Counted from the stretch's first letter, positions 10,877 to 19,658 are shown. The stretch is DNA of 64,000 nt from Thermopolyspora sp040678635 (GCF_040678635.1 NZ_JBFATZ010000001.1:186001-250000); one strand, 5' to 3'. Translations and numbers: made by a program. Notes: a model not told the origin generated them from the letters alone.

Positions 10877-11887
10877 TCAGGCGGAGTCCCGGATGACGAG
10901 CTCGGTGGGCAGGATGACCGGGTGGGCGGGGCGGGCGCCGTCGATGAGTTCGAGCAGCAGGCGGACGGTCTGCTCGGCCACCTGGGCGAGGGGCTGGCGG
11001 ATCGTGGTGAGCGGGGGATGGGTGGTCAGGGCGACGGCGGAGTCGTCGAAGCCGCCCACCGCGACGTCGTCGGGGACGCGGCGGCCCGCGGCGCGCAGCG
11101 CGGAGAGGGCGCCGGCGGCCATCAGGTCGGAGCCGACGAAGACGGCGTCGATGTCCGGGGCGCGCTGCAGCAGGCGGGCCATGGCGCTCTCGCCGCCGAG
11201 CTGGGTGTAGTCGCCGTGCTCGATGAGCTTCTTGGTGGCCTTGCGGCCGAGGACGTCGCAGAAGCCCTCCAGGCGCAGCACGCCGCCAGGGGTGTCGAGC
11301 GGGCCGGTGATCGTGGCGATGCGCCTGCGGCCGGACTCGACGAGGTAGCGGGTCATCTGGCGGGCGCCTTCGCGGTCGTCGGCGGCGGCGTACGGGATGA
11401 CGGACTCGCGGCCGAGGACCGCCCCCTGCGCGGCGGCGGGGACGTTGATCTCCCGCAGCCGGTCGGGGAGCGGGTCCCCGGCGTGCGTGGAGACGAGCAG
11501 CACGCCGTCGGCGTGGCCGCCGCGCACGTAGCGGACCACGCGGTCGCGGTCGCTGTCGTCGGCGGCGATCATCATCACGAGCGAGACGTCGCGCTCGGCG
11601 AGGCGGTGGATCGCGGTGCGCAGCAGCACCGAGAAGTTCGGGTCCTCGAAGAGCTTCTCCTGCGGCTCCGACAGCACCATGACGACCGACCCGGTACGCC
11701 GGGTGACGAGGCTGCGGGCGTTGCGGTTGACCACGTACCCGGTCTCCGCGATCGCCCGCTCGATCGCCACCCGCGCCGAGGTGCTCACGTACCGGTCCCC
11801 GTTGAGCAGGCGGGACACGGTGCCGCGGGACACCCCGGCGGCGGCGGCCACGTCGTGGATGGTGGGGCGTCGTCTCTGCACGGACAC
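10877..11887 (-). CDS. LacI family transcriptional regulator of the adjacent sugar operon
   Basis: 336 residues starting at a GTG. The HTH, with TIHDVAAAAGVSRGTVSRLLNG, is at residues 8-30, followed by the hinge helix and a periplasmic-binding-protein-like effector domain (SVVMVLSEP, GGHADGVLLV, DAVFVGSDLMAAGAL, VGGFDDSAVAL). LacI proteins repress sugar genes until the sugar binds. It is the last gene of a leftward cluster after the ABC transporter. Two near-identical palindromes (15149-15166, 15263-15280) in the transporter/beta-galactosidase promoter region are the obvious candidate operators. Inducer: probably a galactoside, judged from the GH42 partner. Whether it has its own promoter in the repeat-filled gap upstream is unclear. 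Confidence 0.9.
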   Translation of the reverse strand: MSVQRRRPTIHDVAAAAGVSRGTVSRLLNGDRYVSTSARVAIERAIAETGYVVNRNARSLVTRRTGSVVMVLSEPQEKLFEDPNFSVLLRTAIHRLAERDVSLVMMIAADDSDRDRVVRYVRGGHADGVLLVSTHAGDPLPDRLREINVPAAAQGAVLGRESVIPYAAADDREGARQMTRYLVESGRRRIATITGPLDTPGGVLRLEGFCDVLGRKATKKLIEHGDYTQLGGESAMARLLQRAPDIDAVFVGSDLMAAGALSALRAAGRRVPDDVAVGGFDDSAVALTTHPPLTTIRQPLAQVAEQTVRLLLELIDGARPAHPVILPTELVIRDSA

Positions 11888-11951
11888 TAGCTTGACACGG
11901 GCCCTAGGTTGACCGGGGCGCTGGCTTGACGCGGGCGCTGGCTTGACACGG
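11888..11951. repeat. 17-bp tandem repeats filling the gap between permease and regulator
   Basis: Units of the form CT(A/G)GCTTGACACGGGCG start at 11887, 11904, 11921 and 11938, giving four imperfect copies. They fill the whole gap between the permease stop and the LacI start. Confidence 0.85.
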
Positions 11952-12851
11952 TCAGGTCTTGACCGCGCCGCTGGACAGGTCGGTGCGCCAGTACCGCTGC
12001 ATGGTGAGGAACAACGCGACCAGCGGGATGATCGACAGCATCGCCCCGGTGAGGATCAGGTTGAACAGCGACGGCTGGTTCGCGCCCGCCGCCAGCAGCG
12101 TGTACAGGCCGACGGTGAGCGGGAACGCGCGGTCGTCGCCGAGCATGATGAACGGTAGCAGGAAGTTGTTCCAGATCGCTACGAACTGGAACAGGAAGAT
12201 CGTCACCAGGCCCGGCACCATGAGCGGCAGCGCCACCCGGGAGAAGATCATCCAGTGCCCGGCGCCGTCGATGCGCGCCGCCTCCAGCAGCGAGTCCGGC
12301 ACGGCCGCGCCGGTGTAGATGCGGGCCAGGTAGATGCCGTACGGGCTGAGGATCTGCGGCAGCAGCACCGACCAGTACGTGTCGGCCAGGCCCGCCCGCG
12401 ACATCAGCAGGTACTGCGGGACGGCCAGCACCACGGCCGGCACCAGGATGCCGCCGATCAGCAGGTTGAAGGCGAGGTTCCGGCCGCGGAAGCGGTACTT
12501 GGCCAGCGCGTACCCGGCCATCGCCGACACCGCGGCCGACAGCGCCGCCCCGGCCCCGGCGTACAGGAACGTGTTGAGCAGCCACAGCAGGAACACGCCC
12601 TCGCGGTAGGCGAACAGGTCGGCGATGTTCGACCACAACCCTGTTCCGAGCCGCAGGGTGGCGGTGGAGAACAGCTCGCCCGGCGTCTTGGTGGCCGCGA
12701 TCAGCACCCAGCTCACCGGGAACAGGCAGTAGAGCGCCCCGAGCAGCAGGATCCCGGTCGGTACGGCCCCGCGCAACGCGACGCCGGGGCCCCGCCGCAC
12801 GTGCCGGGCGGCGGGACCGGCCGTCCGGGCCGGAAGCACACCGGTGGACAT
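11952..12851 (-). CDS. Carbohydrate ABC transporter permease (MalG-like)
   Basis: 299 residues with six predicted membrane helices. The cytoplasmic EAA loop reads EAARIDGAGHWMIFSRVALPLM, the contact site for the ATPase subunit. It belongs to the CUT1 sugar importer family. It directly abuts the stop of the other permease (0 bp gap), so the two are translationally coupled. No ATPase gene is present in the cluster. As in many actinomycetes, a shared MsiK-type ATPase encoded elsewhere probably powers it. Regulated with the operon by the LacI protein downstream. Confidence 0.93.
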   Translation of the reverse strand: MSTGVLPARTAGPAARHVRRGPGVALRGAVPTGILLLGALYCLFPVSWVLIAATKTPGELFSTATLRLGTGLWSNIADLFAYREGVFLLWLLNTFLYAGAGAALSAAVSAMAGYALAKYRFRGRNLAFNLLIGGILVPAVVLAVPQYLLMSRAGLADTYWSVLLPQILSPYGIYLARIYTGAAVPDSLLEAARIDGAGHWMIFSRVALPLMVPGLVTIFLFQFVAIWNNFLLPFIMLGDDRAFPLTVGLYTLLAAGANQPSLFNLILTGAMLSIIPLVALFLTMQRYWRTDLSSGAVKT

Positions 12852-13769
12852 CTAGCCCTCCCCGAACGCGCGGTTCTTCACGACCCGCAGGAATCCGAAC
12901 GACACCACCAGGGCGATCGCCGCGATCACGATCGAGGTCGCCGCCGCCGCGTAGATGTCGCCGACGACGAACGCGTCCCGGTACACCTTCATCAGCGGGC
13001 TCCACGTCGAGCTGATCGTGTTGGTCAGCGGGCGCAACGCGGTCGGCTCGGTGAACACCTGGATCGTCGCGATGATCGAGAACACCGTGGTCAGGATGAT
13101 CGCCGGGGTGAGGATCGGGATCTTCACCCAGAGCGCGATCTGCAGCTCGCTCGCGCCGTCGATGCGGGCCGCCTCGTAGTACTCGCGCGGCACGGCCCGC
13201 AGGGTCGTGTAGAGCACGAGCATGTTGAAGCCGACGCCACCCCACACGGCCACGTTCGCCATCGAGTAGACGACGGTCCCCGCGCCGAGCAGGTTCGCCT
13301 CGCCGCCGAACGCCGACAGCACCCCCTGGAACGGGCTCAGGCTCGGCAGGTAGAGGAAGCCCCACAGCAGGGTGGCGGCCACGCCGGGGACCGCGTACGG
13401 CAGGAAGATGGCGATGCGGGAGAAGCGCGCGAGCCGCACGTGGGCGGTGTCGAGCATGAGCGCGAACAGCAGGGCGAGGCCCAGCATCACCGCCAGCACC
13501 ATCGCGCCGTAGCCGAGCACGCGCAGCCAGCCCGCCCACAGCTCGGCGTCGCCGACCGCCGCGGCGTAGTTGTCGAGCCCGGCGAAGACCTCGCGCCGGG
13601 AGCCCCGGCCGAGGCCGAGGCCGCTGACCCGGGTGCGGCGCAGGCTGAGGTAGACCGTGTAGCCGATGGGCAGCGCCAGAAACAGCGCGAACAGCACCAT
13701 CGCCGGGGCGAGGAACAGGTAGGGGGCGGCGCCCGCGCGGGCGGCGCGGGCGCCCTTCTTCGTCGTCAC
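12852..13769 (-). CDS. Carbohydrate ABC transporter permease (MalF-like)
   Basis: 305 residues from a GTG start 7 bp after the binding-protein stop. Six membrane helices are predicted after a short basic N-terminus. The EAA loop is EAARIDGASELQIALWVKIP. It is the partner permease of the CUT1 importer, forming a heterodimeric channel with the downstream MalG-like subunit. Gene order (binding protein, MalF-like, MalG-like, regulator) is standard for actinobacterial oligosaccharide importers. Confidence 0.93.
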   Translation of the reverse strand: MTTKKGARAARAGAAPYLFLAPAMVLFALFLALPIGYTVYLSLRRTRVSGLGLGRGSRREVFAGLDNYAAAVGDAELWAGWLRVLGYGAMVLAVMLGLALLFALMLDTAHVRLARFSRIAIFLPYAVPGVAATLLWGFLYLPSLSPFQGVLSAFGGEANLLGAGTVVYSMANVAVWGGVGFNMLVLYTTLRAVPREYYEAARIDGASELQIALWVKIPILTPAIILTTVFSIIATIQVFTEPTALRPLTNTISSTWSPLMKVYRDAFVVGDIYAAAATSIVIAAIALVVSFGFLRVVKNRAFGEG

Positions 13770-13776
13770 GGCGGCG

Positions 13777-15105
13777 TCACTGGGCCAGTTGGAAGCCGGA
13801 CTTCTGCATGTCGGCGACCGTCGCGTCCTGCATGGCCTTGACCGCGTCGGCGAAGGTGGACTTGTTCTGCAGGGCCTTGTCGAAGGCGTTCTTGAACGCG
13901 TCGTAGGTCACCAGGACGTTCGGCCCGAAGGTGAAGCCGCGGGCGGTGGCGGCGATCCGGTTGGCCTGCTGCCAGAAGTCCTGCTGGCCGGAGAAGTAGG
14001 CCGGCGCCTCGGTGAGCACGCCCTGGCCCTTGGTGGACGCCGGGTAGATGGCGCCCTCCTTGACCAGCAGCGCCAGCGCCTCGGGGTCGGTGTTGAGCCA
14101 GGTGGCGAACTGCGCGGCCTGCGCCTGGTGTGTGGAGGCGGCGGCGACGGCGGTGGACGAGCCGCCCCAGAAGCCGCTGACGTTCTCCCCCGCGCTCCAC
14201 TGCGGCAGCGGGGCGATCGCCCACTTGCCCTTGCCCTTGGGCGCGTTCGCCTCAAGTACGCCGGGGCCCCAGACGGCCGACGGCCAGGTCAGCAGCGTGC
14301 CGTCGTTGAGGGCCTTGTTCCATTCGGGGGTGAAGTAGGGCATGTCGTCGATGACGCCCTCCTTGACCAGCCCGCCCCAGTAGTCGGCGACCTTGACGGT
14401 GGCGGGGTCGTTGATGGCGACCTTCCACGACTCCCCGCTGATCGACCACCACTGCGCGCCCGCCTGCTGGGCGAGCCCGGCGAACGATCCGGGGTCCTTG
14501 CTGGAGAACGTGCCGAGGTAGACCTTGGGGTCCTTCTTGCGTACGGTCCGCGCCGCCTGGGCGTATTCGTCCCAGGTCTTGGGCACCGCGATGCCGTACT
14601 TGTCGAACAGGTCGGCCCGGTAGTAGAGCATCATCGGGCCGCTGTCCTGCGGGATGCCGTACACGGCGTCGGTGCCGAGGGTGACCAGATTCCACAGGCC
14701 CTCGCTGAACTCCGCCTTCGCCTGTCCCGCGTACTGCGACAGGTCGGCGACCGCGTCGGCCGCGACGAAGGACGGCAGGTGCTGGTACTCGGCCTGAACG
14801 AGGTCGGGCGGGTTCCCGGCCTTGGCCGCGGTGAGGAACTTGGCGGAGGCGTCGTCCCCGCCCGCCTGTTTGCTGACGGTGACCTGGATGTCGGGGTGGG
14901 CCTTGTTCCACACCGCGACGATCTTGTCCATGTTGGGGACCCAGGTCCAGTACGTCAGCTTGACCGGCCCGCTCGCGGCCGGGGCCGAGCTTGCGGCGGA
15001 TTGGGGGGCCTGTTGGGGGGCCTCGGAGCCCGATCCGCCGCAGCCTGCGGCGAGGACGGCGGTGAGCAACGCCGCCGCCACGGCGGAGAAGCGCCTGGTG
15101 CGCAT
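13777..15105 (-). CDS. Extracellular sugar-binding lipoprotein of ABC importer
   Basis: 442 residues from the ATG at 15105, which has GGAGG 5 bases upstream; a GTG four codons earlier lacks a site. A basic N-terminus, hydrophobic segment and lipobox LAAGC (Cys about residue 22) predict a membrane-anchored lipoprotein. The rest is a family 1 solute-binding protein (VKLTYWTWVPNMDKIVAVWNKAHPDIQVTV start, a QAEYQHLPSF segment, ALFHSGV-type hinge region absent). It captures sugar outside the cell for the two permeases that follow. Its gene is divergent from the GH42 beta-galactosidase, and both starts flank two operator palindromes. The ligand is probably a galactose-containing oligosaccharide (inference from the neighbour). 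Confidence 0.92.
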   Translation of the reverse strand: MRTRRFSAVAAALLTAVLAAGCGGSGSEAPQQAPQSAASSAPAASGPVKLTYWTWVPNMDKIVAVWNKAHPDIQVTVSKQAGGDDASAKFLTAAKAGNPPDLVQAEYQHLPSFVAADAVADLSQYAGQAKAEFSEGLWNLVTLGTDAVYGIPQDSGPMMLYYRADLFDKYGIAVPKTWDEYAQAARTVRKKDPKVYLGTFSSKDPGSFAGLAQQAGAQWWSISGESWKVAINDPATVKVADYWGGLVKEGVIDDMPYFTPEWNKALNDGTLLTWPSAVWGPGVLEANAPKGKGKWAIAPLPQWSAGENVSGFWGGSSTAVAAASTHQAQAAQFATWLNTDPEALALLVKEGAIYPASTKGQGVLTEAPAYFSGQQDFWQQANRIAATARGFTFGPNVLVTYDAFKNAFDKALQNKSTFADAVKAMQDATVADMQKSGFQLAQ

Positions 15106-15148
15106 TCTTGCCTCCACGGGTGGGAGTCCGAACGGGGAGAGGGTAATG

Positions 15149-15166
15149 TCTGTGAACGTTCACAGA
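15149..15166. promoter_or_regulatory. Perfect 18-bp LacI-type operator
   Basis: TCTGTGAACGTTCACAGA is a perfect palindrome with the central CG typical of LacI-family sites. It lies 44 bp upstream of the sugar-binding-protein start codon and presumably controls the leftward transporter operon. Confidence 0.85.
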
Positions 15167-15262
15167 GTGGGGCGGCCGGAGATGGGCGTCAAGTGTTTGT
15201 TGCACTGTCGTTAACTTCCTGCTTCTGGCCGTGCAATCTTTTCAGGCATCGGTCCGTCGATT

Positions 15263-15280
15263 ACTGTGCACGTTCACAGA
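15263..15280. promoter_or_regulatory. Second LacI-type operator before the beta-galactosidase
   Basis: ACTGTGCACGTTCACAGA matches the upstream palindrome at 16 of 18 positions. The two centres are 114 bp apart, close to 11 helical turns. It lies 20 bp before the GH42 start codon. Confidence 0.82.
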
Positions 15281-15299
15281 CCATCGACAGGGGGCATGC

Positions 15300-17354
15300 A
15301 TGCGTCCGCGCTTTCCCGCGCTTCCCGGAGGCCTCGCGTACGGCGGCGACTACAACCCCGAGCAGTGGCCGCGCGAGGTGCACGAGGAGGACGTGCGCCT
15401 GATGCGCGAGGCCGGGGTCAACCTGGTCAGCGTCGGGATCTTCTCCTGGGTGCTGATGGAGCCCACGCCGGGCGCGTACGACTTCGGCTGGCTGGACGAG
15501 ATCGTCGACCGGCTGCACGCGGCCGGCATCGCGGTGGACATGGGCACGCCGACGGCGACCCCGCCCGCGTGGTTCGCCCGCCGCCACCCCTCCTCGGTGC
15601 CGGTCACCCGCACCGGCATGCGCGTCGGCACCGGGTCGCGGCAGACCGCGTGCCCCAGCTCGCCGGAGTACCGGGACGCCACCGTCGCGCTCGCCCGCGC
15701 GCTCGGCGAGCACTACCGCGACCATCCCGCGGTGGTGATGTGGCACGTGCACAACGAGTACGGCGCGCCGCTCGGCGAGTGCTACTGCGACAACAGCGTG
15801 GCCGCCTTCCGCGAGTGGCTGATCCGGAAATATCGGGATCTGTCGGCGTTGAACGAGGCGTGGGGCACCACGTTCTGGGGCCAGCGCTACGGAGACTGGG
15901 CGGAGATCGACGCCCCCCGCGCCAGCCACACCACCGTCAACCCGGCCCAGCGCCTCGACTTCGCCCGCTTCACCTCCGACGAGCACCTGGCCTGCTTCCG
16001 CCTGCAGCGCGACGCGCTGCGCGCGGCCACGCCGGAGCTGCCGATCACCACCAACTTCATGGTCACCAACTGCGCGTCCATGGACTACTGGACGTGGGCG
16101 GCCGAGGTGGACGTGATCGCCAACGATCACTACCTGGAGGCCGAGCGCCCCGACAACCACATCGACCTGGCCATGTCCGCCGATTTGAGCCGCTCGCTCG
16201 GCGGCGGACGCCCCTGGATGCTGATGGAGCACTCGGTCGGCGCGGTCAACTGGCAGCCGCGCAACATCGCCAAACGCCCCGGCGAGATGCGCCGCAACAG
16301 CCTCGCGCACGTCGCCCGCGGCTCGGACTCGGTGCTGTTCTTCCAGTGGCGCGCCTCCCGCTTCGGCGCGGAGAAGTTCCACTCGGCGATGGTCCCGCAC
16401 GGCGGCACCGACGCGCAGAGCTGGCGCGACGTGGTCGCCCTCGGGGCCGACCTGGCCCGGCTCGCCGGGGTGCGGGGGAGCGCGGTCGAGGCGCAGGTGG
16501 CGCTGGTGTGGGACTGGGAGTCGGCCTGGGCGCTCGATTTGGAGTGGCGTCCGTCGGTGGACCTGGTGTTCCGGGAGCGCATGGACGCCTTTTACGAGGC
16601 GTTGTGGCGCGAGCACGTCACCGTCGATTTCGTCCACCCCACTTCCGATATTTCGGGATATCGGCTGGTGGTGGCGCCGATGCTGTACCTGCTCACCGAG
16701 GCGGGGGCCAAGAACCTGCACCGGTACGTCGAGTCCGGCGGCCACCTGTTCGTCTCGTACTTCTCCGGCATCGTGGACCAGAACGACAGCGTGCACGCCG
16801 GGCCGTACCCGGGGGCGCTGCGCGAGGTCCTCGGCCTCACCATCGAGGAGTTCCACCCCCTGCGCAAGGACGAGACCGTGTCTCTCACGGGCGGGTCCCT
16901 CACCGTCGGGTCCCTCACCGGCGACTTCCCCACGGGCGGCTCCTTCGCCGACGGCGACCGCGGCCGGGTCTGGTCCGAGCGCGTACGGCTCGCGGGCGCC
17001 CGCGCGATCGGCCGCTTCGCGGACGGCCCCGACGCCGGCCACCCGGCCCTCACCCGCCACGACCTCGGCTCCGGCGTCGCCTGGTACCTCGCCACCGCCC
17101 CCGGCGACCTGCGCGCCCCCCTCACCGCCGCCCTCGACGCCGCGGGCGTCGCCCGTCCCCGCGATCTCCCCGACACCCTGGAGCGGGTACGGCGCGGCGA
17201 CCACCTCTTCCTGATCAACCACGCCGACGCCCCGGTCACCGTGCCCGGCGTCACCGGCGTCGACGTCCTCACCGGCACGCCCTGCCGAGGCGAGGCGAAC
17301 GTGCCGCCGGGCGGCGTGACGGTCGTCCTCCTCGCCGAGCCGGACGCTCGCTGA
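15300..17354 (+). CDS. GH42 beta-galactosidase
   Basis: 684 residues from the ATG at 15300, which has AGGGGG just upstream; the operator lies before this start. Domain order is the family norm: TIM barrel (GGDYNPEQWP at the N-terminus, VSVGIFSWVLMEP), trimerisation domain (VALVWDWESAWALDLEWRPS), small C-terminal beta domain. The acid/base is Glu153 in WHVHNEYG and the nucleophile is Glu310 in MLMEHSVGAVNWQPRN. There is no signal peptide, so it acts in the cytoplasm on imported galactosides. Around residues 525-550 a stretch of repeated Gly-Ser/Leu-Thr units (GGSLTVGSLTGDFPTGGSF), encoded by 15-bp repeats, extends a surface loop. It is divergent from the ABC importer and shares its operators. 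Confidence 0.94.
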   Translation: MRPRFPALPGGLAYGGDYNPEQWPREVHEEDVRLMREAGVNLVSVGIFSWVLMEPTPGAYDFGWLDEIVDRLHAAGIAVDMGTPTATPPAWFARRHPSSVPVTRTGMRVGTGSRQTACPSSPEYRDATVALARALGEHYRDHPAVVMWHVHNEYGAPLGECYCDNSVAAFREWLIRKYRDLSALNEAWGTTFWGQRYGDWAEIDAPRASHTTVNPAQRLDFARFTSDEHLACFRLQRDALRAATPELPITTNFMVTNCASMDYWTWAAEVDVIANDHYLEAERPDNHIDLAMSADLSRSLGGGRPWMLMEHSVGAVNWQPRNIAKRPGEMRRNSLAHVARGSDSVLFFQWRASRFGAEKFHSAMVPHGGTDAQSWRDVVALGADLARLAGVRGSAVEAQVALVWDWESAWALDLEWRPSVDLVFRERMDAFYEALWREHVTVDFVHPTSDISGYRLVVAPMLYLLTEAGAKNLHRYVESGGHLFVSYFSGIVDQNDSVHAGPYPGALREVLGLTIEEFHPLRKDETVSLTGGSLTVGSLTGDFPTGGSFADGDRGRVWSERVRLAGARAIGRFADGPDAGHPALTRHDLGSGVAWYLATAPGDLRAPLTAALDAAGVARPRDLPDTLERVRRGDHLFLINHADAPVTVPGVTGVDVLTGTPCRGEANVPPGGVTVVLLAEPDAR

Positions 17355-17382
17355 GCCCCGAGCGGCGAACCCCGTCACAACC

Positions 17383-17426
17383 CGGGCACCGGGCCGCGAT
17401 CGGCGATGATCCGACCCCGGTGCCCG
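17383..17426. terminator. Hairpin after the GH42 gene
   Basis: CGGGCACCGGG (17383-17393) is perfectly complementary to 17416-17426, with a 22-base loop, 28 bp after the stop codon. Probable terminator. Confidence 0.6.
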
Positions 17427-17520
17427 CACGCCGCGGTGTGCATGCCCGTCCCCTGGGTACGTGCCGCCTGGGGGACACCGGCCCGGTGTCCGCGACCGAC
17501 TCGATGAACCGGGGGAACGG

Positions 17521-17766
17521 ATGGCACGCTGCGAAGTCTGCGGCAACGACTACGACATGAGCTTCGAGGTGCACGCCCAAGGCCAGGTGCACGTCTTTGA
17601 CAGCTTCGAATGCGCGATGCACCGGATGGCCCCGAACTGCGAGCACTGCGGCTGCCGCATCGTCGGCCACGGCGTCGAGGCCGACGGCCACTGGTACTGC
17701 TGCGCCCACTGCGCCCGCGAGGAGGGCGCCACCGCGATCGTCGACCGGGTCGAGACCCGCGTCTGA
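17521..17766 (+). CDS. Small Cys-rich metal-binding protein (prokaryotic metallothionein-like)
   Basis: 81 residues from the ATG at 17521, which has a GGGGGAACGG ribosome site. It contains CEVCG at residues 4-8, a SFECAMHRM segment, and a C-terminal CEHCGCR...HWYCCAHCA module that resembles the bacterial metallothionein fold (Cys/His clusters binding Zn, Cd or Cu). Ten or so cysteines and several histidines in 81 residues point to a structural or storage metal site. Similar small proteins are widespread in actinobacteria. The actual metal and role (buffering or zinc finger) are not known. The gene stands alone between two glycoside hydrolase genes. Confidence 0.8.
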   Translation: MARCEVCGNDYDMSFEVHAQGQVHVFDSFECAMHRMAPNCEHCGCRIVGHGVEADGHWYCCAHCAREEGATAIVDRVETRV

Positions 17767-17991
17767 GCCGGGGCTTCGGCACACCCGGGGCCACGAGCAT
17801 GCATCGTTGGCTTGCCATTTCCGGGGTGTTACCGACATTGTTGATAGTGCCGGTCCGACGGGTGAGGTCAGGTCACCCGCCGGACCGGTCCACCGTGCCC
17901 TGTACCCCCGTATCCCTCGCGTTCGCTTTTCCCGGTCTGCGCGTTCGGCACGAAGGACGGTCCGCTCGTGGGTGATTCCTCCGCGTCCCTT

Positions 17992-18005
17992 TGGGAGCGC
18001 TCCCA
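17992..18005. promoter_or_regulatory. CelR/CebR operator box
   Basis: TGGGAGCGCTCCCA is an exact match to the 14-bp palindrome bound by CelR of Thermobifida and CebR of Streptomyces, the cellobiose-responsive LacI-family repressors. It lies 222 bp before the GH1 start within a 461-bp region (17767-18227) that holds no convincing gene. The regulator itself is not in the window. Confidence 0.85.
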
Positions 18006-18227
18006 TTTTCCCGGCGGACAACGGACGAACTCCGCGCCTATGGCGTCGGCCGTGTGGGCATCGGCTCGCCGTACGGGCCGCACCGCGCGGGCGGCGGCGT
18101 GACGACTGCCGCCGATTCGGTGATCCGCGGCGCCACACGCCGGTGCGCGGGAACCCCCTCCCGTGGCCCGCCCGAACCCGCCCTCCCCATCCCACGACCC
18201 CATGAACACCGTCGCGAGGAGCGCTGA

Positions 18228-19529
18228 GTGATCACTTTCCCCGAAGGCTTCCTGTGGGGGGCCGCCACCGCGTCGTACCAGATCGAGGGCGCCGCCAGCG
18301 AGGACGGCCGGGTGCCGTCCATCTGGGACACCTTCTCCCACACTCCAGGAAAGGTGCGTGACGGGCACACCGGCGACGTGGCCTGCGACCACTACCACCG
18401 GTACGCCGAGGACGTGCAGATCATGGCCGACCTGGGGCTCAAGGCCTACCGGTTCTCCATCGCCTGGCCGCGCTTCGGCACCCCCGGCTTCGACTTCTAC
18501 GACCGGTTGGTGGACGCCCTGCTCGAGGCCGGCATCGCCCCCGTGGCCACCCTCTACCACTGGGACCTGCCGCAATCGCTGCAGGACGCGGGCGGCTGGA
18601 CCAACCGGGACACCGCGTACCGGTTCGCCGAGTACGCCGCCGGGGCGCACGCCCGGCTGGGCGACCGGATCGCCACCTGGACCACGCTGAACGAGCCGTG
18701 GGTGTCGGCGTTCGTCGGCTACGGTTCGGGACGGCACGCGCCCGGCGTACGCGACCACGCCGCCGCCTTCACCGCCGCCCACCACCTCATGCTCGCCCAC
18801 GGCCTGGCCGTCTCCGCGCTGCGCGCCGCCGGGGCCGGGTCGATCTCGATCACGCTCAACCTCGCGCCGATGCTCGGCGACCCGGAGCCCGCCCGCCTCA
18901 TGGACGGCCTCGCCAACCGGATCTTCCTGGATCCGCTGCTGCGCGGCGCGTACCCCGACGACGTGCTCGCCCACCTGCGCCGCTTCACCGACGTGAACCT
19001 CGACGACCTCCCGACGATCAACCAGCCGATCGACGTGCTGGGCGTGAACTACTACTCGCCCAAACACGTCCGGGCCGAGCCCGGCGCGCCCGGCGACGCC
19101 GAGCACCCCGGCACCGAGGGCATCGCGATCGTGCCGCCCGAGGGCCCGGTGACCGAGATGGGCTGGGGCGTGCACCCCGAATGCCTGGAGTCCCTCCTGG
19201 TACGGCTCTCGCGCGAATACCCCGGCACCCCGCTGATGATCACCGAGAACGGCGCGGCCTACGACGACAAGGTGGACGAGGACGGCCGGGTGCGCGACGC
19301 CGACCGCGTCGCCTTCCTCGACGGCCACGTCCGCGCCGCGCACGCCGCGATCGGCCAGGGTGCGGACCTGCGCGGCTACTTCGTCTGGTCCCTGTTGGAC
19401 AACTTCGAGTGGGCCCACGGCTACCACAAGCGCTTCGGCCTGGTCCGCGTCGACTACGACACCCAGCGCCGCATCCTCAAGGACAGCGCCCACTGGTACC
19501 GCGACCTGATCGCGGCGAACGGGCTGTAG
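18228..19529 (+). CDS. GH1 beta-glucosidase
   Basis: 433 residues, start GAGGAGCGCTGAGTG: the GTG at 18228 has a GAGGAGCG ribosome site. Family 1 signatures are FLWGAATASYQIEGA at the N-terminus, acid/base Glu156 in TLNEP, NYYSP, and nucleophile Glu340 in ITENGAA. C-terminal FVWSLLDNFEWAHGY completes the glycone-binding site. No signal peptide: a cytoplasmic enzyme that would hydrolyse imported cellobiose/cello-oligosaccharides, consistent with the CelR/CebR box upstream. The loop between SIAWPR and DFYDRLVD is about nine residues shorter than in most GH1 enzymes, possibly altering the active-site rim. A bglC-like role in cello-oligosaccharide catabolism is the likely one. Confidence 0.94.
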   Translation: MITFPEGFLWGAATASYQIEGAASEDGRVPSIWDTFSHTPGKVRDGHTGDVACDHYHRYAEDVQIMADLGLKAYRFSIAWPRFGTPGFDFYDRLVDALLEAGIAPVATLYHWDLPQSLQDAGGWTNRDTAYRFAEYAAGAHARLGDRIATWTTLNEPWVSAFVGYGSGRHAPGVRDHAAAFTAAHHLMLAHGLAVSALRAAGAGSISITLNLAPMLGDPEPARLMDGLANRIFLDPLLRGAYPDDVLAHLRRFTDVNLDDLPTINQPIDVLGVNYYSPKHVRAEPGAPGDAEHPGTEGIAIVPPEGPVTEMGWGVHPECLESLLVRLSREYPGTPLMITENGAAYDDKVDEDGRVRDADRVAFLDGHVRAAHAAIGQGADLRGYFVWSLLDNFEWAHGYHKRFGLVRVDYDTQRRILKDSAHWYRDLIAANGL

Positions 19530-19591
19530 CGGCTCCCCGGCGTCCGCCCCGCCGTCGCCGGTCCGGTCCAATCCGGTTCACGGCGGGAGCG

Positions 19592-19617
19592 GGCCGCCCG
19601 TCCGCACGGACGCGGCC
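19592..19617. terminator. Terminator hairpin after GH1
   Basis: CGTCCG-CA-CGGACG forms the tip of a longer stem extended by GGCCGC/GCGGCC with one bulged base, followed rightward by GTTTCG. It ends GH1 transcription and could also serve the convergent MarR gene. Confidence 0.6.
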
Positions 19618-19658
19618 GTTTCGCGTGCGGTCCTCCGCCCGGAACGGCCCGAAGGCCG

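Noticed and set aside
17767..18227. Small ORFs across the CelR/CebR box
   Set aside because: Shadow-like, Arg-rich frames without ribosome sites.
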